Of a stretch of 64,000 nucleotides of DNA, positions 32,801 to 41,112 are shown in pieces. The stretch's first letter is position 1; each line of letters begins with the position of its first letter. Position numbers and translations under genes: made by a program. The notes beneath the pieces were generated by a model. It was not told the origin of the DNA, did not search any database, and saw only the letters and a list, made by a program, of their open reading frames with translations. Source of the stretch: a virus; IMG/VR virus record IMGVR_UViG_3300033150_001135, positions 1-64,000 of that record. One strand, 5' to 3'.

Positions 32801-34555
32801 AAAACAGAGGCAGAAAAATTTGCAGATTCGGTTGAAGGTGTTACAAAAAGTCTTGAGAGATATGGTGAGGTTTCCGAAGCTACAGCTAAAGTAATAGCAG
32901 AGGATATGAAGGATGGTATGAGCCAGGCTGCTGCTGAAGCAAAACATTTCGATGAAATCTTAGAAGATATAGAAATAACTGAAAGTAATTTAGATTCACT
33001 TTGGAGTGATGCGACGAATACGTTAGATGCAATAGCTTCTGGGGAACTATCTGCGGCAGAGGGGGCGGAAACTCTTGGCAATTCGTTTAGTACTCTTCTT
33101 GAGAATGCTCAAGAGTTTGGCACAGAAGGGTCTGCTGCTATGGTCGATTTTATCAATCAGGTGAAAGCGTCTGGTCTCGAGGTTGCTGAAGTAACAGACT
33201 ATATTAACGACCAGTTAGGTGTAATTGATTCCGGGACGATGAATGCGGCTCAAGGTCTTGAGGCTATGGCGGAAGGTGTGGGCAATAACCAGGAAGCATT
33301 AGCAAGACTAGAAACCCAAAGTCTTGCTGTATTTAACGCAATGATTGAAAACGGAGCGACTTATGCTCAAGCTATGGAATCCATCGGGGGAACGTTGGAT
33401 GCGATTATAGCGAAACACGAAGAAATGGGAACAGAAGCAGGAGCAGACATTCAAGAACTTATGAAGATACGTGAAGTGACTGAGTCTCATAAAGGTCTTT
33501 TTAATGCTATAGAAGGTAACCTCGCTGTAATGGATGCTTTAGCGAATACTGGTTCACTAACTCAAGAAACATTTATGAACTCACAGAAAGAGGCAGTCAA
33601 CTATTTCAATCAGTTGAAAAATGCAGGATTATCACAGAATCAATCTCTCGCTCAGATGGCTCCTACGTTAGAAAGAATAGCGTATCTTGCAAGAGAACAC
33701 GGATTAGCAGTTGATGAAACAACTCAGAAACTGATCAATCAGGCAGAAGAGCAGGGACTGATTGATACGAAGGTGATGTCAATGCAGGATACTATGATGG
33801 CTGGGTTTGGAGAAATAATAAAAGCACTCGGAGGAGATGTCCCAGCTGCGTTTCAAGAAGCTATGGACGCTATGAATGAGATGACTAATGCTAGCGTACA
33901 GAACGCTACTACAATGACTTCGTATTATAATCAGTCAGCCGTAGATATTAGTAGTAAGTTTGGGGAGGTAGCAGGAGAGATGAGTTCTGAGTTTGCTCGT
34001 TTGCGGGACGATACAAAGATAAAGTCAGAAGAAATGACTAACCATTGGGAAGAGAGAATTCGGTCAGTTGGCGAGACACAGAGAGAGATAACAGGAAAGA
34101 TGATAGAGAATGTTCAGTCACTATCTGAAAAGACTGGAAAACAATTTGAAAAAATGGATAAGTCCGCAAGGGAGAAGTTTATGAGTATGACCGATGCTGC
34201 AAAGGGTTCGATGGAGCTAATGGCTAAGACATTTGGTACTGGTGCGGAGGCTATGAGTAAAGCTCTTGGCGGAATACAATTCCCAACACCTCCAGGTGGA
34301 GGAAAGGGAACTCCTGCAATCGCTGCTCAAGGTGGTTTGGACATGATAGTCGATAGACCTGTACAGCCTATTCTTGCTCACCAAGGCGAACACGTTAAAA
34401 TAACCCCCAAAAGTGAAGTTACAAAAGAGAAGCAGGGTACTAGAAATATTTATATTAGTATGAATATTTATGCCCAAAAGCTTGATGATAGAACAATTTA
34501 TGAGGCAAAGGAAAAACTATATCGCGCAATAAAGATGGAAGAACGGAGAACGTAA
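29849..34555 (+). CDS. Tail tape measure protein
   Basis: 1568 residues, the longest gene. Residues about 85-260 contain the TP901-type tape measure domain: MMNAASISGATGEELKMMTE, ALNQFQLTENEVGRVTNVFA and SLYNAGYQASTAGTSLRMGF. Two hydrophobic stretches near residues 410-465 and a long Gly-rich hydrophobic patch near 900-980 (GGIGAALGSISGMLGSLGGM) may help DNA ejection through membranes. The rest is long helix. If 0.15 nm per residue holds, the tail would be about 235 nm. Its length agrees with a long flexible tail. Confidence 0.9.
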   Translation: MPSKDLVLVLEFDDKGSAKVKKVISVTRDELRKLEKQSDSTGKSTREMGDYVEKTTSRFEKLAKKLTTVGDGMKRVGKTLSMRVTLPIMALGTAVVKMGADFEQSMMNAASISGATGEELKMMTEVARDMGEKTVFSAKQAADAFYYMASAGWGANKMAKAIEPTLNLAAATQGDLAFTTETVIAALNQFQLTENEVGRVTNVFASAIGGSQATLEKLGTSMTYVGPIAHSMGMEIEEVSALLMSLYNAGYQASTAGTSLRMGFAKLMKGTGETEKALKGLGLSLEQIDPQTHKLADTIRLLGERGATTKDLIEIFGIRAGPAFAALIAQGSDSIKQFEARLRSAGNAAGEMAERQINTVSGSFKLLTSALTETALSFNEILGPAVKKVLDNTLIPLIKQLNATSKETKLMISVIAGLVAGVGPLLTVFGTLLTFIPKAIFGFKLLGVAIKSCLGPVGLIVASLGFLIERGIVARKTFLNLTDAIEEYEAVTSEKVGWLKKTWTSLNATINEMTTGYHDAKVVAAAYRRETIQVRKEQAALGKKVIEQVTSTELYTQTIGKAKDVLNIFRGVLGMQTLEEKKAKEVALEMVAQYQRRIEETTDLIEKQELMEATINKISSALETNNLLTDEQRAILTNYMEGLKATIGAEKETEKVVEGHGQKIKELTEKYMQMLPSSQNVTMSLQAMQSALSEIEAKGGDTSVAMSMMEDGIRSLYEEAQKAEQLFDTPIPEALQKLYDKLKKVTEEVVLLKMELPGATEQGKLLANTVALMGGSFVGAQSAAEFFGISLRSNANQALSEAKLNFDALRQSGEFAKLTIEEQSAVVKKMAEMYKAAGKEVPSSLQSIIDKLKQTDNTVVNFISKNEKNFATLATGIIGLGESIGGTWGGILSELGGTVSQFVSNLSNNLEGGIGAALGSISGMLGSLGGMIGSAISGASKEGRETFAKMGASLGQSIGGMFGPIGSAVGSIAGGLLGGLFKKPKTEAEKFADSVEGVTKSLERYGEVSEATAKVIAEDMKDGMSQAAAEAKHFDEILEDIEITESNLDSLWSDATNTLDAIASGELSAAEGAETLGNSFSTLLENAQEFGTEGSAAMVDFINQVKASGLEVAEVTDYINDQLGVIDSGTMNAAQGLEAMAEGVGNNQEALARLETQSLAVFNAMIENGATYAQAMESIGGTLDAIIAKHEEMGTEAGADIQELMKIREVTESHKGLFNAIEGNLAVMDALANTGSLTQETFMNSQKEAVNYFNQLKNAGLSQNQSLAQMAPTLERIAYLAREHGLAVDETTQKLINQAEEQGLIDTKVMSMQDTMMAGFGEIIKALGGDVPAAFQEAMDAMNEMTNASVQNATTMTSYYNQSAVDISSKFGEVAGEMSSEFARLRDDTKIKSEEMTNHWEERIRSVGETQREITGKMIENVQSLSEKTGKQFEKMDKSAREKFMSMTDAAKGSMELMAKTFGTGAEAMSKALGGIQFPTPPGGGKGTPAIAAQGGLDMIVDRPVQPILAHQGEHVKITPKSEVTKEKQGTRNIYISMNIYAQKLDDRTIYEAKEKLYRAIKMEERRT

Positions 34556-34556
34556 T

Positions 34557-34907
34557 ATGGCTTCTGTAAAACTTGGCGTTAAAGATAGTGAAACAACACT
34601 TGTTAAGGTTCAAGTTTCTCGTCCTACAGGTATTGTTAAAGGGTACTCCCGAAGAGTTATGATTGATCATTCAAAAAGAGTTGGAATGTTTAATTCATAT
34701 CGTACATGGACTTTAAATTTTCTACATCTAACTAAAGCAGAACTAGATGATATTATAACCGAAGTACAAAGAAAACAACAACTCCGTTTTCAGGATTCTT
34801 GGGAGTCAGATACGTGGTATGATGTAATTGTTACTTCCTTTTCTTACGACTACGAGACGATTACAGCATCCCATTACGTTGCGACTTTAGAATTAGAGGA
34901 GGTGTAG
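34557..34907 (+). CDS. Distal tail-like small protein
   Basis: 116 residues in the slot after the tape measure gene. Beta-rich with RTWTLNFLHLTKAELDDIIT, a pattern that recurs in small proteins after tape measure genes that link tube to tip. No catalytic motif. Its function as part of the tail tip is inferred from position. Confidence 0.55.
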   Translation: MASVKLGVKDSETTLVKVQVSRPTGIVKGYSRRVMIDHSKRVGMFNSYRTWTLNFLHLTKAELDDIITEVQRKQQLRFQDSWESDTWYDVIVTSFSYDYETITASHYVATLELEEV

Positions 34908-34909
34908 TA

Positions 34910-36256
34910 ATGCAAAGCCTTCAAGGACTGTCTTCATCAGATTTTAAAGAAAAAGTTTCTCAACCTGTTTCCAAACTAGAAATCTACCATGACGAGGATA
35001 AAGAATGGAAAAACCTTTGTGCTTTAGGAGGCAAAAACTATCTTATTTCTATAGATTACTCAAGTGGGCAAAAAGAACTGGGGTATAAACCTGTAGCCGC
35101 TTCTATTACAATTGAACTTGATGATACAGATGGGGACTTGAACCCTAAATGTGAAAGTGGATTATATACTGACTACTTAAAAGTTGGAAGAAAAATTCGT
35201 TTCTATACTGGACTTTATACTAATGATACTGAATATTTCTGGCAGCAGTTTATTGGAGTTATTGAGGAAATTACTGTAAACAGAAAGGAGGAAACTATAA
35301 CTATTCGGGGTTCAGACTATACACAGCGTCTTATAGAGACAAAACTTCTAGGTTCTGACAGTTACTGGGGGACCTCTACTACAAAATCCACGGTAGATGG
35401 TCAGACTGAATACGAGTTACCTGCTGACTGTAAAGGAGTTTACTTAGTTTACCTTGATGGCGAACCAATTTACGATCAAGATTACTGGACTTACGATTAC
35501 TCGTCAAACAAATTATATTTCTTCCCATCGAAAGCTCCTGGGAATGGGACAGATAATTTAGTCATTTACTACTTTATAACCCAGAATGTTGAGGATGTAG
35601 TTGCTGATATTCTAGTAACCGCAGGAATTCATGAAAAAGTTAGTAATAGTAATTTTGAAAACTGGTCGGATGGTCCGGCTTCTAACCCTGACGATTGGGA
35701 AACTTGGAGTTCGGGTGACTCTCATAGTATAGCTCGTGAAGGAACAATAACAAAGTATGGGTCATATTCCGCAAAACTAACAAGAGCAGGGGAAGACGCT
35801 AGTATATTCCAAGATATTCATGCAACCAAAGGGATAAGTTACTGGCAAGGAAAAATTATAACTTTGTCAGCTTGGGTCTATGCTACAGTTGCAAATCGGG
35901 TTAGATTACGAATTGGGGATGGGGTTGGGGTTGCTTATTCAAATTACCATACTGGTGATTCAACATGGCAGTTACTTTCAGTTTCAGCAGAAATTGATTC
36001 TAGTGCTACAAGAGTTCGATGTGGTGGATGGATTAGTGGAGGAGATACGTCTGGATATTTCGATGGACTTACTGTAGTTAAAGGAGATGTAAGCATTCCT
36101 TACTTGGATTATACGGTTACAGGAGTAACTATTGACAGAGTTCGTTTTAACTCAGGAGTTTCCGCCCTTTATGCAATTCAAAAACTTTGTGAAAGAGTTA
36201 ACTATCAATTTTTTTTCAAATACGATGGAACGCCTTATTTTAAAGCAGTTCCATAG
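34910..36256 (+). CDS. Tail hub / tip protein, N-terminal fragment with carbohydrate-binding-like insert
   Basis: 448 residues. Residues 1-240 show the N-terminal half of a tail-associated hub (KLEIYHDEDKEWKNL, ITIELDDTDGDLNP, LKVGRKIRFYTG, ITIRGSDYTQRLIE). Residues about 245-395 are a beta-sandwich resembling carbohydrate-binding CBM4_9-type domains (NSNFENWSDGPASNPDDWET, TKYGSYSAKLTRAGED). It then resumes the hub (ALYAIQKLCERVNYQFFFKY) and stops at TAG after YFKAVP, a position where homologous hubs continue with F-F-F. The rest of the hub appears in the two downstream genes. Confidence 0.65.
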   Translation: MQSLQGLSSSDFKEKVSQPVSKLEIYHDEDKEWKNLCALGGKNYLISIDYSSGQKELGYKPVAASITIELDDTDGDLNPKCESGLYTDYLKVGRKIRFYTGLYTNDTEYFWQQFIGVIEEITVNRKEETITIRGSDYTQRLIETKLLGSDSYWGTSTTKSTVDGQTEYELPADCKGVYLVYLDGEPIYDQDYWTYDYSSNKLYFFPSKAPGNGTDNLVIYYFITQNVEDVVADILVTAGIHEKVSNSNFENWSDGPASNPDDWETWSSGDSHSIAREGTITKYGSYSAKLTRAGEDASIFQDIHATKGISYWQGKIITLSAWVYATVANRVRLRIGDGVGVAYSNYHTGDSTWQLLSVSAEIDSSATRVRCGGWISGGDTSGYFDGLTVVKGDVSIPYLDYTVTGVTIDRVRFNSGVSALYAIQKLCERVNYQFFFKYDGTPYFKAVP

Positions 36257-36295
36257 GAACATATATATATAGGAATATATAAGAAGGAGATAAAA

Positions 36296-36649
36296 ATGGG
36301 TTATTCAACAGTCGGAAAAAACAAAATGCTTGATGAATTGGCAGCAGTTGCTGTTTATGTTTCACTTCATAACGATGCTCCTGGTGACAACGGAGCTAAC
36401 GAGATTTCAGGTGGTTCTCCCGCATACGCAAGGAAAGCTATTACTTGGAACGCTGCTTCTGGTGGAGCTATTGATTCATCAAACCAACCGGAATTTGATG
36501 TACCAGCAGGGGAAACAGTTAAGTATGTAGGATTTTGGTCTGCATTGACTGGAGGAATTTTCTACGGTTATGCGGATGTAGATGATGAAGTTTTTACTAA
36601 CCAAGGAAAATACACTCTTGATGATGTCGACCTTGACTTGAATGGATAA
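36296..36649 (+). CDS. Small virion tail protein (actinophage minor-tail-like)
   Basis: 117 residues. VSLHNDAPGDNGANEISGG, SPAYARKAITWNAASGG and FDVPAGETVKYVGFWSA match the small phage tail protein found in many actinophages and other phages (LHT-DPG-TGANEVSGGSPAYAR pattern). It follows AGAAGGAG. It sits in a gap that splits the hub gene and is probably an acquired decoration/tip protein. Confidence 0.65.
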   Translation: MGYSTVGKNKMLDELAAVAVYVSLHNDAPGDNGANEISGGSPAYARKAITWNAASGGAIDSSNQPEFDVPAGETVKYVGFWSALTGGIFYGYADVDDEVFTNQGKYTLDDVDLDLNG

Positions 36650-36659
36650 GTTTTAAAAA

Positions 36660-38486
36660 ATGGCTATATCATTCGACGCATCGAGCCACGACAAAGACAG
36701 TGACGTCTCATCGCTGACTTTTTCACACACAGTAGGTTCTGGAAGCAACAGAATTCTGGTCGTCGGAATCTATAATAAAAGCGGAGGTGACCTTGTTACT
36801 AGCGTAACGTTCAATGGAACCGCACTCACTAGGCTAGGGACAGCAAGCGGAGGGAGTCTTAACCAAGGATACTTATACTATCTTCTGAATCCGGACACAG
36901 GGACTCATAACATTGTCGTAACGCTTTCTGGTGAAACGACAGCACTTCATGCGGCAGCGGCGTCGTTTTTTGGTGTTGATAGTTTAGATAACTTAGATAC
37001 CGATAGCGGGACTAATGGGTATCGTTCTTTAAGTATTTCTGGTCTAGGAAGCGGCGATTGGTGTGTAGGGATTTGCGCTCATACGTCAGGGACAAGCTGT
37101 ACGTTGGATGCTGGAGACGACAAAAGAGCCGAGGAATGGGGGGTCACGGTCGCTACGGATGATGACGGAAGCCTTGGTTTTACTTTCACTGATAGTCAAT
37201 CATCAGCGGTGGGTGGACGTTTAGTATCATTTATTGAAGAACATTCTGGTTCAGGAACAATATCTGGAACCGGTAGTCTTGTTGTATCTGGAATAAAAGA
37301 AGGAATTGGAACTGGTACAATATCTGGAACCGGTAGTCTTGTTGTATCTGGAATAAAAGAAGGAATTGGAACTGGTACAATATCTGGAGGTGGTTCCTTG
37401 ACCGGTAGCGGTATAGCTTGTATTCCTGTTTTTGTTTTTGAAAAGGAGCTTACAAGTAACTTTCAATACATAGAAAATATTGATGAAGTTCGAAACCATA
37501 TTGTTGTAGAGGGCGAAAAGTATACAATTCTTGACGATATAGTTAGACTAGCAAGTGGTGAAGATATGATGGATGAAAGTATTGAAGACCGTCATCTTAA
37601 GCAAGTGGTGACTGAGTTACCTTACGAGGCTCAGGAGGTAGTAACTCCATCTAGAGATGTTATAGTGCCTTTCTATCTTCCTAGTAGTTTGTTAACAGTT
37701 AACTACGTAGAAATGAATCTTTATTTCCCTGGTTTGCAGGATGGGGACTATCCGAAAAACAGTCCGAATATTTATTTGACACCGACGAATTGGATGATGC
37801 TGGTTAAGAAAAATGGAAGTTTTGTTGATCCTGGAAATGAAATTGATTTTGAGGTTGGAACGGGAGCGAATGGGTCAGATTACTGGTGGTATCGGGGATT
37901 TTTAAGGTATCATTTGGCCTCATTATTTGGGTTTAAGGTTGATAAGGCGGAGTTACATTGGAGCCTCAGAAATAAGGCGTTTCGAGGTTCGGGGGCGAAT
38001 GCTCAGCATTCTATTGATTTGGATTCTATCAATGATTTTGGGACACCGAGCAGTTCTATGTGGGGTATGGCGACGGAGGTCGATCATGGAGTGATTCAGG
38101 AGTATACAGATAGTAATTATGGTTCGTATTTAAAAGCGGTGACAGAGAGAGTTTCTAGTTTAGTAGGTGAGTTGACGAGTTATGCTTGTTTTAGACTGAG
38201 AAGTGATAGTGAGCCTACGGATGTCAATAATGCGAATAATTATCGCTACCAGATTCCTTGGACACTTTATGTGGAACTTTCAGAAGATACATCGGAGAGT
38301 GTATCGGTGTATGCGGATAATGGTTCAGGGTTTGGTTCATGTTTAGGGTCCTATAATTCAGACCAAGAGGAGATTGATCTGACTTCTCAATTCTCGGGAA
38401 GTGGTAGAAAGAGGATTAAACTGACCTGCTCAAAAACGAGGCGGGTCGATGTATTGATTCGAGTGGGGTTAACAATAAGCCGATGA
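36660..38486 (+). CDS. Mosaic tail protein: adhesin domain, internal repeats, hub fragment, beta-domain
   Basis: 608 residues assembled from unlike parts. Residues 1-195 form an adhesin-like beta domain (LTFSHTVGSGSNRILVVGIY, HNIVVTLSGETTALHAAAAS). Residues about 200-245 are the 20-residue repeat SGTGSLVVSGIKEGIGTGTI. Residues about 255-315 match the middle of a hub (FVFEKELTSNFQYIENIDEV, RNHIVVEGE), the part missing from the previous gene. The remainder is a DNRLRE/beta-jelly-roll-like region (VTPSRDVIVPFYLPSS, SSMWGMATEVDHGVIQEY) ending in a sheet often seen in phage fibres (GSGRKRIKLTCSKTRRVDV). The gene therefore joins inserted adhesion domains to a hub core. Confidence 0.6.
   Translation: MAISFDASSHDKDSDVSSLTFSHTVGSGSNRILVVGIYNKSGGDLVTSVTFNGTALTRLGTASGGSLNQGYLYYLLNPDTGTHNIVVTLSGETTALHAAAASFFGVDSLDNLDTDSGTNGYRSLSISGLGSGDWCVGICAHTSGTSCTLDAGDDKRAEEWGVTVATDDDGSLGFTFTDSQSSAVGGRLVSFIEEHSGSGTISGTGSLVVSGIKEGIGTGTISGTGSLVVSGIKEGIGTGTISGGGSLTGSGIACIPVFVFEKELTSNFQYIENIDEVRNHIVVEGEKYTILDDIVRLASGEDMMDESIEDRHLKQVVTELPYEAQEVVTPSRDVIVPFYLPSSLLTVNYVEMNLYFPGLQDGDYPKNSPNIYLTPTNWMMLVKKNGSFVDPGNEIDFEVGTGANGSDYWWYRGFLRYHLASLFGFKVDKAELHWSLRNKAFRGSGANAQHSIDLDSINDFGTPSSSMWGMATEVDHGVIQEYTDSNYGSYLKAVTERVSSLVGELTSYACFRLRSDSEPTDVNNANNYRYQIPWTLYVELSEDTSESVSVYADNGSGFGSCLGSYNSDQEEIDLTSQFSGSGRKRIKLTCSKTRRVDVLIRVGLTISR
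37261..37388 (+). repeat. 60-bp perfect tandem repeat
   Basis: 37261-37320 and 37321-37380 are identical, with a third partial start (TATCTGGA) to 37388. The repeat encodes a 20-residue Gly/Ser-rich linker in frame. Perfect identity indicates a recent expansion and probably variable copy number. Confidence 0.9.
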
Positions 38487-38629
38487 ATATTATATTGTTT
38501 ATTGTACTAGTAATACTTTCTTTAATTGTTTTAGTATTACTTTGGAGTCTTTGGAAAGTTGGATGGGATATAGTAGCTTATGTTTTGACGCAGTTTAAGA
38601 ATGAGTTGAAGGGGGGGAAAAGGCAATGA
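38483..38629 (+). CDS. 48-residue single-span membrane protein
   Basis: ATG 38483 overlaps the stop of the previous gene (ATGA) and its own stop overlaps the next start (ATGA). Residues 3-30 are almost all hydrophobic (IILFIVLVILSLIVLVLLW) and the tail is basic. It is a membrane anchor with no recognised family. It falls within the mosaic tail region, between hub fragments. Confidence 0.6.
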   Translation: MNIILFIVLVILSLIVLVLLWSLWKVGWDIVAYVLTQFKNELKGGKRQ

Positions 38630-39000
38630 CAGAAAACAATTTTGAAGAAGTTGAGAAAACAGTAAAAAAGAAGTATCAAGGAGAAGCTACTGCAACACAA
38701 GTTGAGATTGATGCTGTTGGTGGAGAGAAAACCTTGCTAATTAGTAATGTTCTTTTTCAAACAAATACTGTAGCACAAAGTATGGCTGACTTACTTCTTA
38801 ATCGATTGAAGGAAAGAAAGGATTACTTTGAAGTATTTATCGAATTTTGTCCTGTACCAATTGAAATAGGAGATATTGTTCGTATCCAAGAGTATGTAAG
38901 GCATGATAGATTAATTTGGCATATTTGTCGAGTTCGACAAATAAGGTTATCTATAACATCTAGTAATCAATCAATGAGTTTGGTTGTAGAGGAGGTTTGA
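38626..39000 (+). CDS. Tail hub / tip protein, C-terminal fragment
   Basis: 124 residues with an arrangement found at the end of hub proteins: LLISNVLFQTNTVAQSMADL, LLNRLKERKDYFEVFIEF and CPVPIEIGDIVRI. The start overlaps the small membrane protein (ATGA) and has a GGGGGGGAAAAGG site. The N-terminal 35 residues look like a new leader. In the inferred ancestral gene this segment would directly follow the part at 37430-37620. Confidence 0.6.
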   Translation: MTENNFEEVEKTVKKKYQGEATATQVEIDAVGGEKTLLISNVLFQTNTVAQSMADLLLNRLKERKDYFEVFIEFCPVPIEIGDIVRIQEYVRHDRLIWHICRVRQIRLSITSSNQSMSLVVEEV

Positions 39001-39094
39001 ATGTATTTAAGTTTTCGTAAAAGGTGGAAAAGGAGTAGGAAGGGGGTAAAGAATATTTTTTATGGGTTTTAGTTTGGATAGGAGGTTAAGTAAA

Positions 39095-40312
39095 ATGATA
39101 TTTCTAATAAGTATTTGTATTATTGTTCTTGTAGGAGTAGTAGGCTACTTCTATTGGCGTAGCCACACGTATACGCCTGAACCCCAACCCATTCCACCTG
39201 ATCCTTTAGAACCTTCTGAGCCTGAAACTAAAACGGTTGTAAAGGAACTTCAACCACAAGAGATCAAGAAGAAGATAGGACGTCCTTTCTATCTAGCGAA
39301 TCTATTTGTTCCAGAATTGTTATGGTCTAGTCGAATTTCTTCTAAACAGAGAAAAGAATTACTAGATACTTATGTTACGAAAGAAGCGGGTAACTCTATG
39401 AGGGTGTTTCTATTCAGTCAGTGCTGGGGGTGGAAGTATTGTAAGTGGAATCTTGAGCCGTTTAGAAGGGACGATAATGGTAAGTATATTATGCCTCAAC
39501 CTTACCAAGCTTCTTCTACTATAGGTAACTTTATAAACGTTGACTGGGAAAGTAAAGTTATAGAGGTTATAAATGATATTACTGAGAGAAAAATAACAGT
39601 TATTATTTCGTTGTGGGATAATTGTGGATTTCATCGTAGAAGTAACTCTGCTTGGGGACGGCATTTCCTGAATCCTAGTAACAGTTATATTTCCTTAAGT
39701 AGTAAAAATTATGCTTACTACTTGTACGCCGACCAACAACAAGTTGACCAAGAAATGAAGAACACTGGTAAGGTTGTTGAGGCAATGACCGAGTACATGC
39801 TTCGGCAAATTTGGAACTCTTTGAATGAGGAGCAAAAGAAGTATGTTACTATTGAGTTATGTAATGAAGGACAAGCAGGACAATCGTGGCACGATCGAAT
39901 GTATAATGTTATTAGGGAAGCATTAGGGGGAGTTGCTCTATCCAAATATAGACTTTTTACATCTACTGCTAAACGAATACGTGACAAGTTTACTCCTGTT
40001 ATACACCAAGTGGGAACGGTAGATAGGTACACCAATAAAGTACCTAGTTATGTATGTGGGATTTCTACTGATGGATATAGAAAGTATGATGAAAGTGGTA
40101 ATAGGATACCGATAGATACAACAGTTGCTAGGAAGATACTGACGAAAACCTTCGATGATGGGCATATTTTGTTTGAAGACTTGCATGGGCATTGTCAGGA
40201 TCACGTAAGACTTCCCAAAGCTGGGCAGTTTTGGTATGATTTTTCGGCAATAAGGTGGGATTCTATGCAAGTGGTAGCTGATCGGTTACGGGAGAAGATA
40301 GAAACTCAGTAA
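39095..40312 (+). CDS. Membrane-anchored glycoside hydrolase-like protein
   Basis: ATG 39095 with GGAGG at 39080 is preferred to ATG 39062. 405 residues: a hydrophobic segment at residues 3-22 without a lipobox Cys, a Pro-rich linker (PEPQPIPPDPLEP), then a domain with VTIELCNEGQAGQSWHD near residue 260 and TVIISLWDNCGF near residue 165. NE after a strand recalls the acid/base of GH-A clan TIM barrels (GH5-type). HGHCQDHVR near residue 380 is a possible metal or substrate site. The target could be host surface or exopolysaccharide. Enzymatic activity is not proved by the motifs. Confidence 0.55.
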   Translation: MIFLISICIIVLVGVVGYFYWRSHTYTPEPQPIPPDPLEPSEPETKTVVKELQPQEIKKKIGRPFYLANLFVPELLWSSRISSKQRKELLDTYVTKEAGNSMRVFLFSQCWGWKYCKWNLEPFRRDDNGKYIMPQPYQASSTIGNFINVDWESKVIEVINDITERKITVIISLWDNCGFHRRSNSAWGRHFLNPSNSYISLSSKNYAYYLYADQQQVDQEMKNTGKVVEAMTEYMLRQIWNSLNEEQKKYVTIELCNEGQAGQSWHDRMYNVIREALGGVALSKYRLFTSTAKRIRDKFTPVIHQVGTVDRYTNKVPSYVCGISTDGYRKYDESGNRIPIDTTVARKILTKTFDDGHILFEDLHGHCQDHVRLPKAGQFWYDFSAIRWDSMQVVADRLREKIETQ

Positions 40313-40340
40313 CTGGAATACATTAAGGAGACGTGACAAT

Positions 40341-40757
40341 ATGAAGGACAAAATTAATGGTTATAATTCTAAGAGTAGAGAGTGGGAGGGGAAAGTTAAT
40401 GAGTTCAGAGGCTATATGTGTGAGAAAGTAGAGGATCTTGATCACAAGATTGAAAAGAATGATGAAAGGATTCATAAGATTCTACAACAACAAAGCTCTG
40501 ACATAAAAGATATAAAGAACTGCTTAATAAATCTAAAAACAGAGTTTCTTAAGCGCCCTGCTGAGTGCCCTTTAAATAACCGTATTGAAAAATTAGATGA
40601 AAAGATTACAGAAACTAACGAAAGAGTCGATCCTATAGAAGTCTACGTTATAGAGAAGAAGGGACTAAGAAGGGCAAAGGAAGTTTTACTAAGTTTTGTT
40701 AGTAGCATTATTGGTGGTATCGTTACGTTGGTCTCTTATCTTTTTATTAGACAGTAA
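40341..40757 (+). CDS. Holin-like coiled-coil protein with C-terminal membrane segment
   Basis: 138 residues. The first 110 residues are a coiled coil (KVEDLDHKIEKNDERIHKIL). Residues about 114-135 are one hydrophobic span (VLLSFVSSIIGGIVTLVSYL). This matches the XhlA/phi29-type haemolysin-like holin architecture often next to endolysins. GGAGACGTG precedes the start. Its neighbour is the glycoside hydrolase-like gene, but no endolysin is adjacent. Confidence 0.55.
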   Translation: MKDKINGYNSKSREWEGKVNEFRGYMCEKVEDLDHKIEKNDERIHKILQQQSSDIKDIKNCLINLKTEFLKRPAECPLNNRIEKLDEKITETNERVDPIEVYVIEKKGLRRAKEVLLSFVSSIIGGIVTLVSYLFIRQ

Positions 40758-40788
40758 CGAGGAAAAGAATTGAAGAGGGATGAGAAGA

Positions 40789-41076
40789 ATGAGTGATGAG
40801 ATATCGTTGGCTAGTGTAGAGGAAGCTATACTAGATCAAGTTAAGTTTGTGGATATAGTGCTAGAAGAGGCACGAAAACGTGACAAGATTCTTAAAAAGA
40901 AACTAGGTATGAGCTATGCTAAATACGTTGGCTTAGCAGCTCCTTTTGAGGAATTGATCTGCTCTACTAGAAAAGTGAAAGCAGAGTTTGACAGCTATCT
41001 TCGAATAGTTAGAGAACAAATTACAGTTACAGAGAGTAAACGACAAAAACGTAAGCGAAGAAGTAAGAAGTACTAG
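40789..41076 (+). CDS. Hypothetical 95-residue charged protein
   Basis: ATG 40789 is well placed behind AAGAGGG; the earlier in-frame ATG 40780 is part of that site. Helical with a strongly basic tail (KRQKRKRRSKKY). It is the last gene before the promoter-containing gap, so it ends the structural module. The family is not recognised. Confidence 0.55.
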   Translation: MSDEISLASVEEAILDQVKFVDIVLEEARKRDKILKKKLGMSYAKYVGLAAPFEELICSTRKVKAEFDSYLRIVREQITVTESKRQKRKRRSKKY

Positions 41077-41112
41077 AAGCAAAACAAGACCTACCTTATT
41101 TTGATCTTATAC

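Noticed and set aside
37261-37380. Tandem repeats considered as a CRISPR array
   Set aside because: Copies abut with no unique spacers and encode an in-frame linker, so this is a coding tandem repeat.
39001-39072. 23-codon frame between the hub fragment and the glycosidase gene
   Set aside because: Start overlaps the previous stop but the peptide is only basic filler and contains the purine-rich leader of the next gene. Too short to support as a gene.
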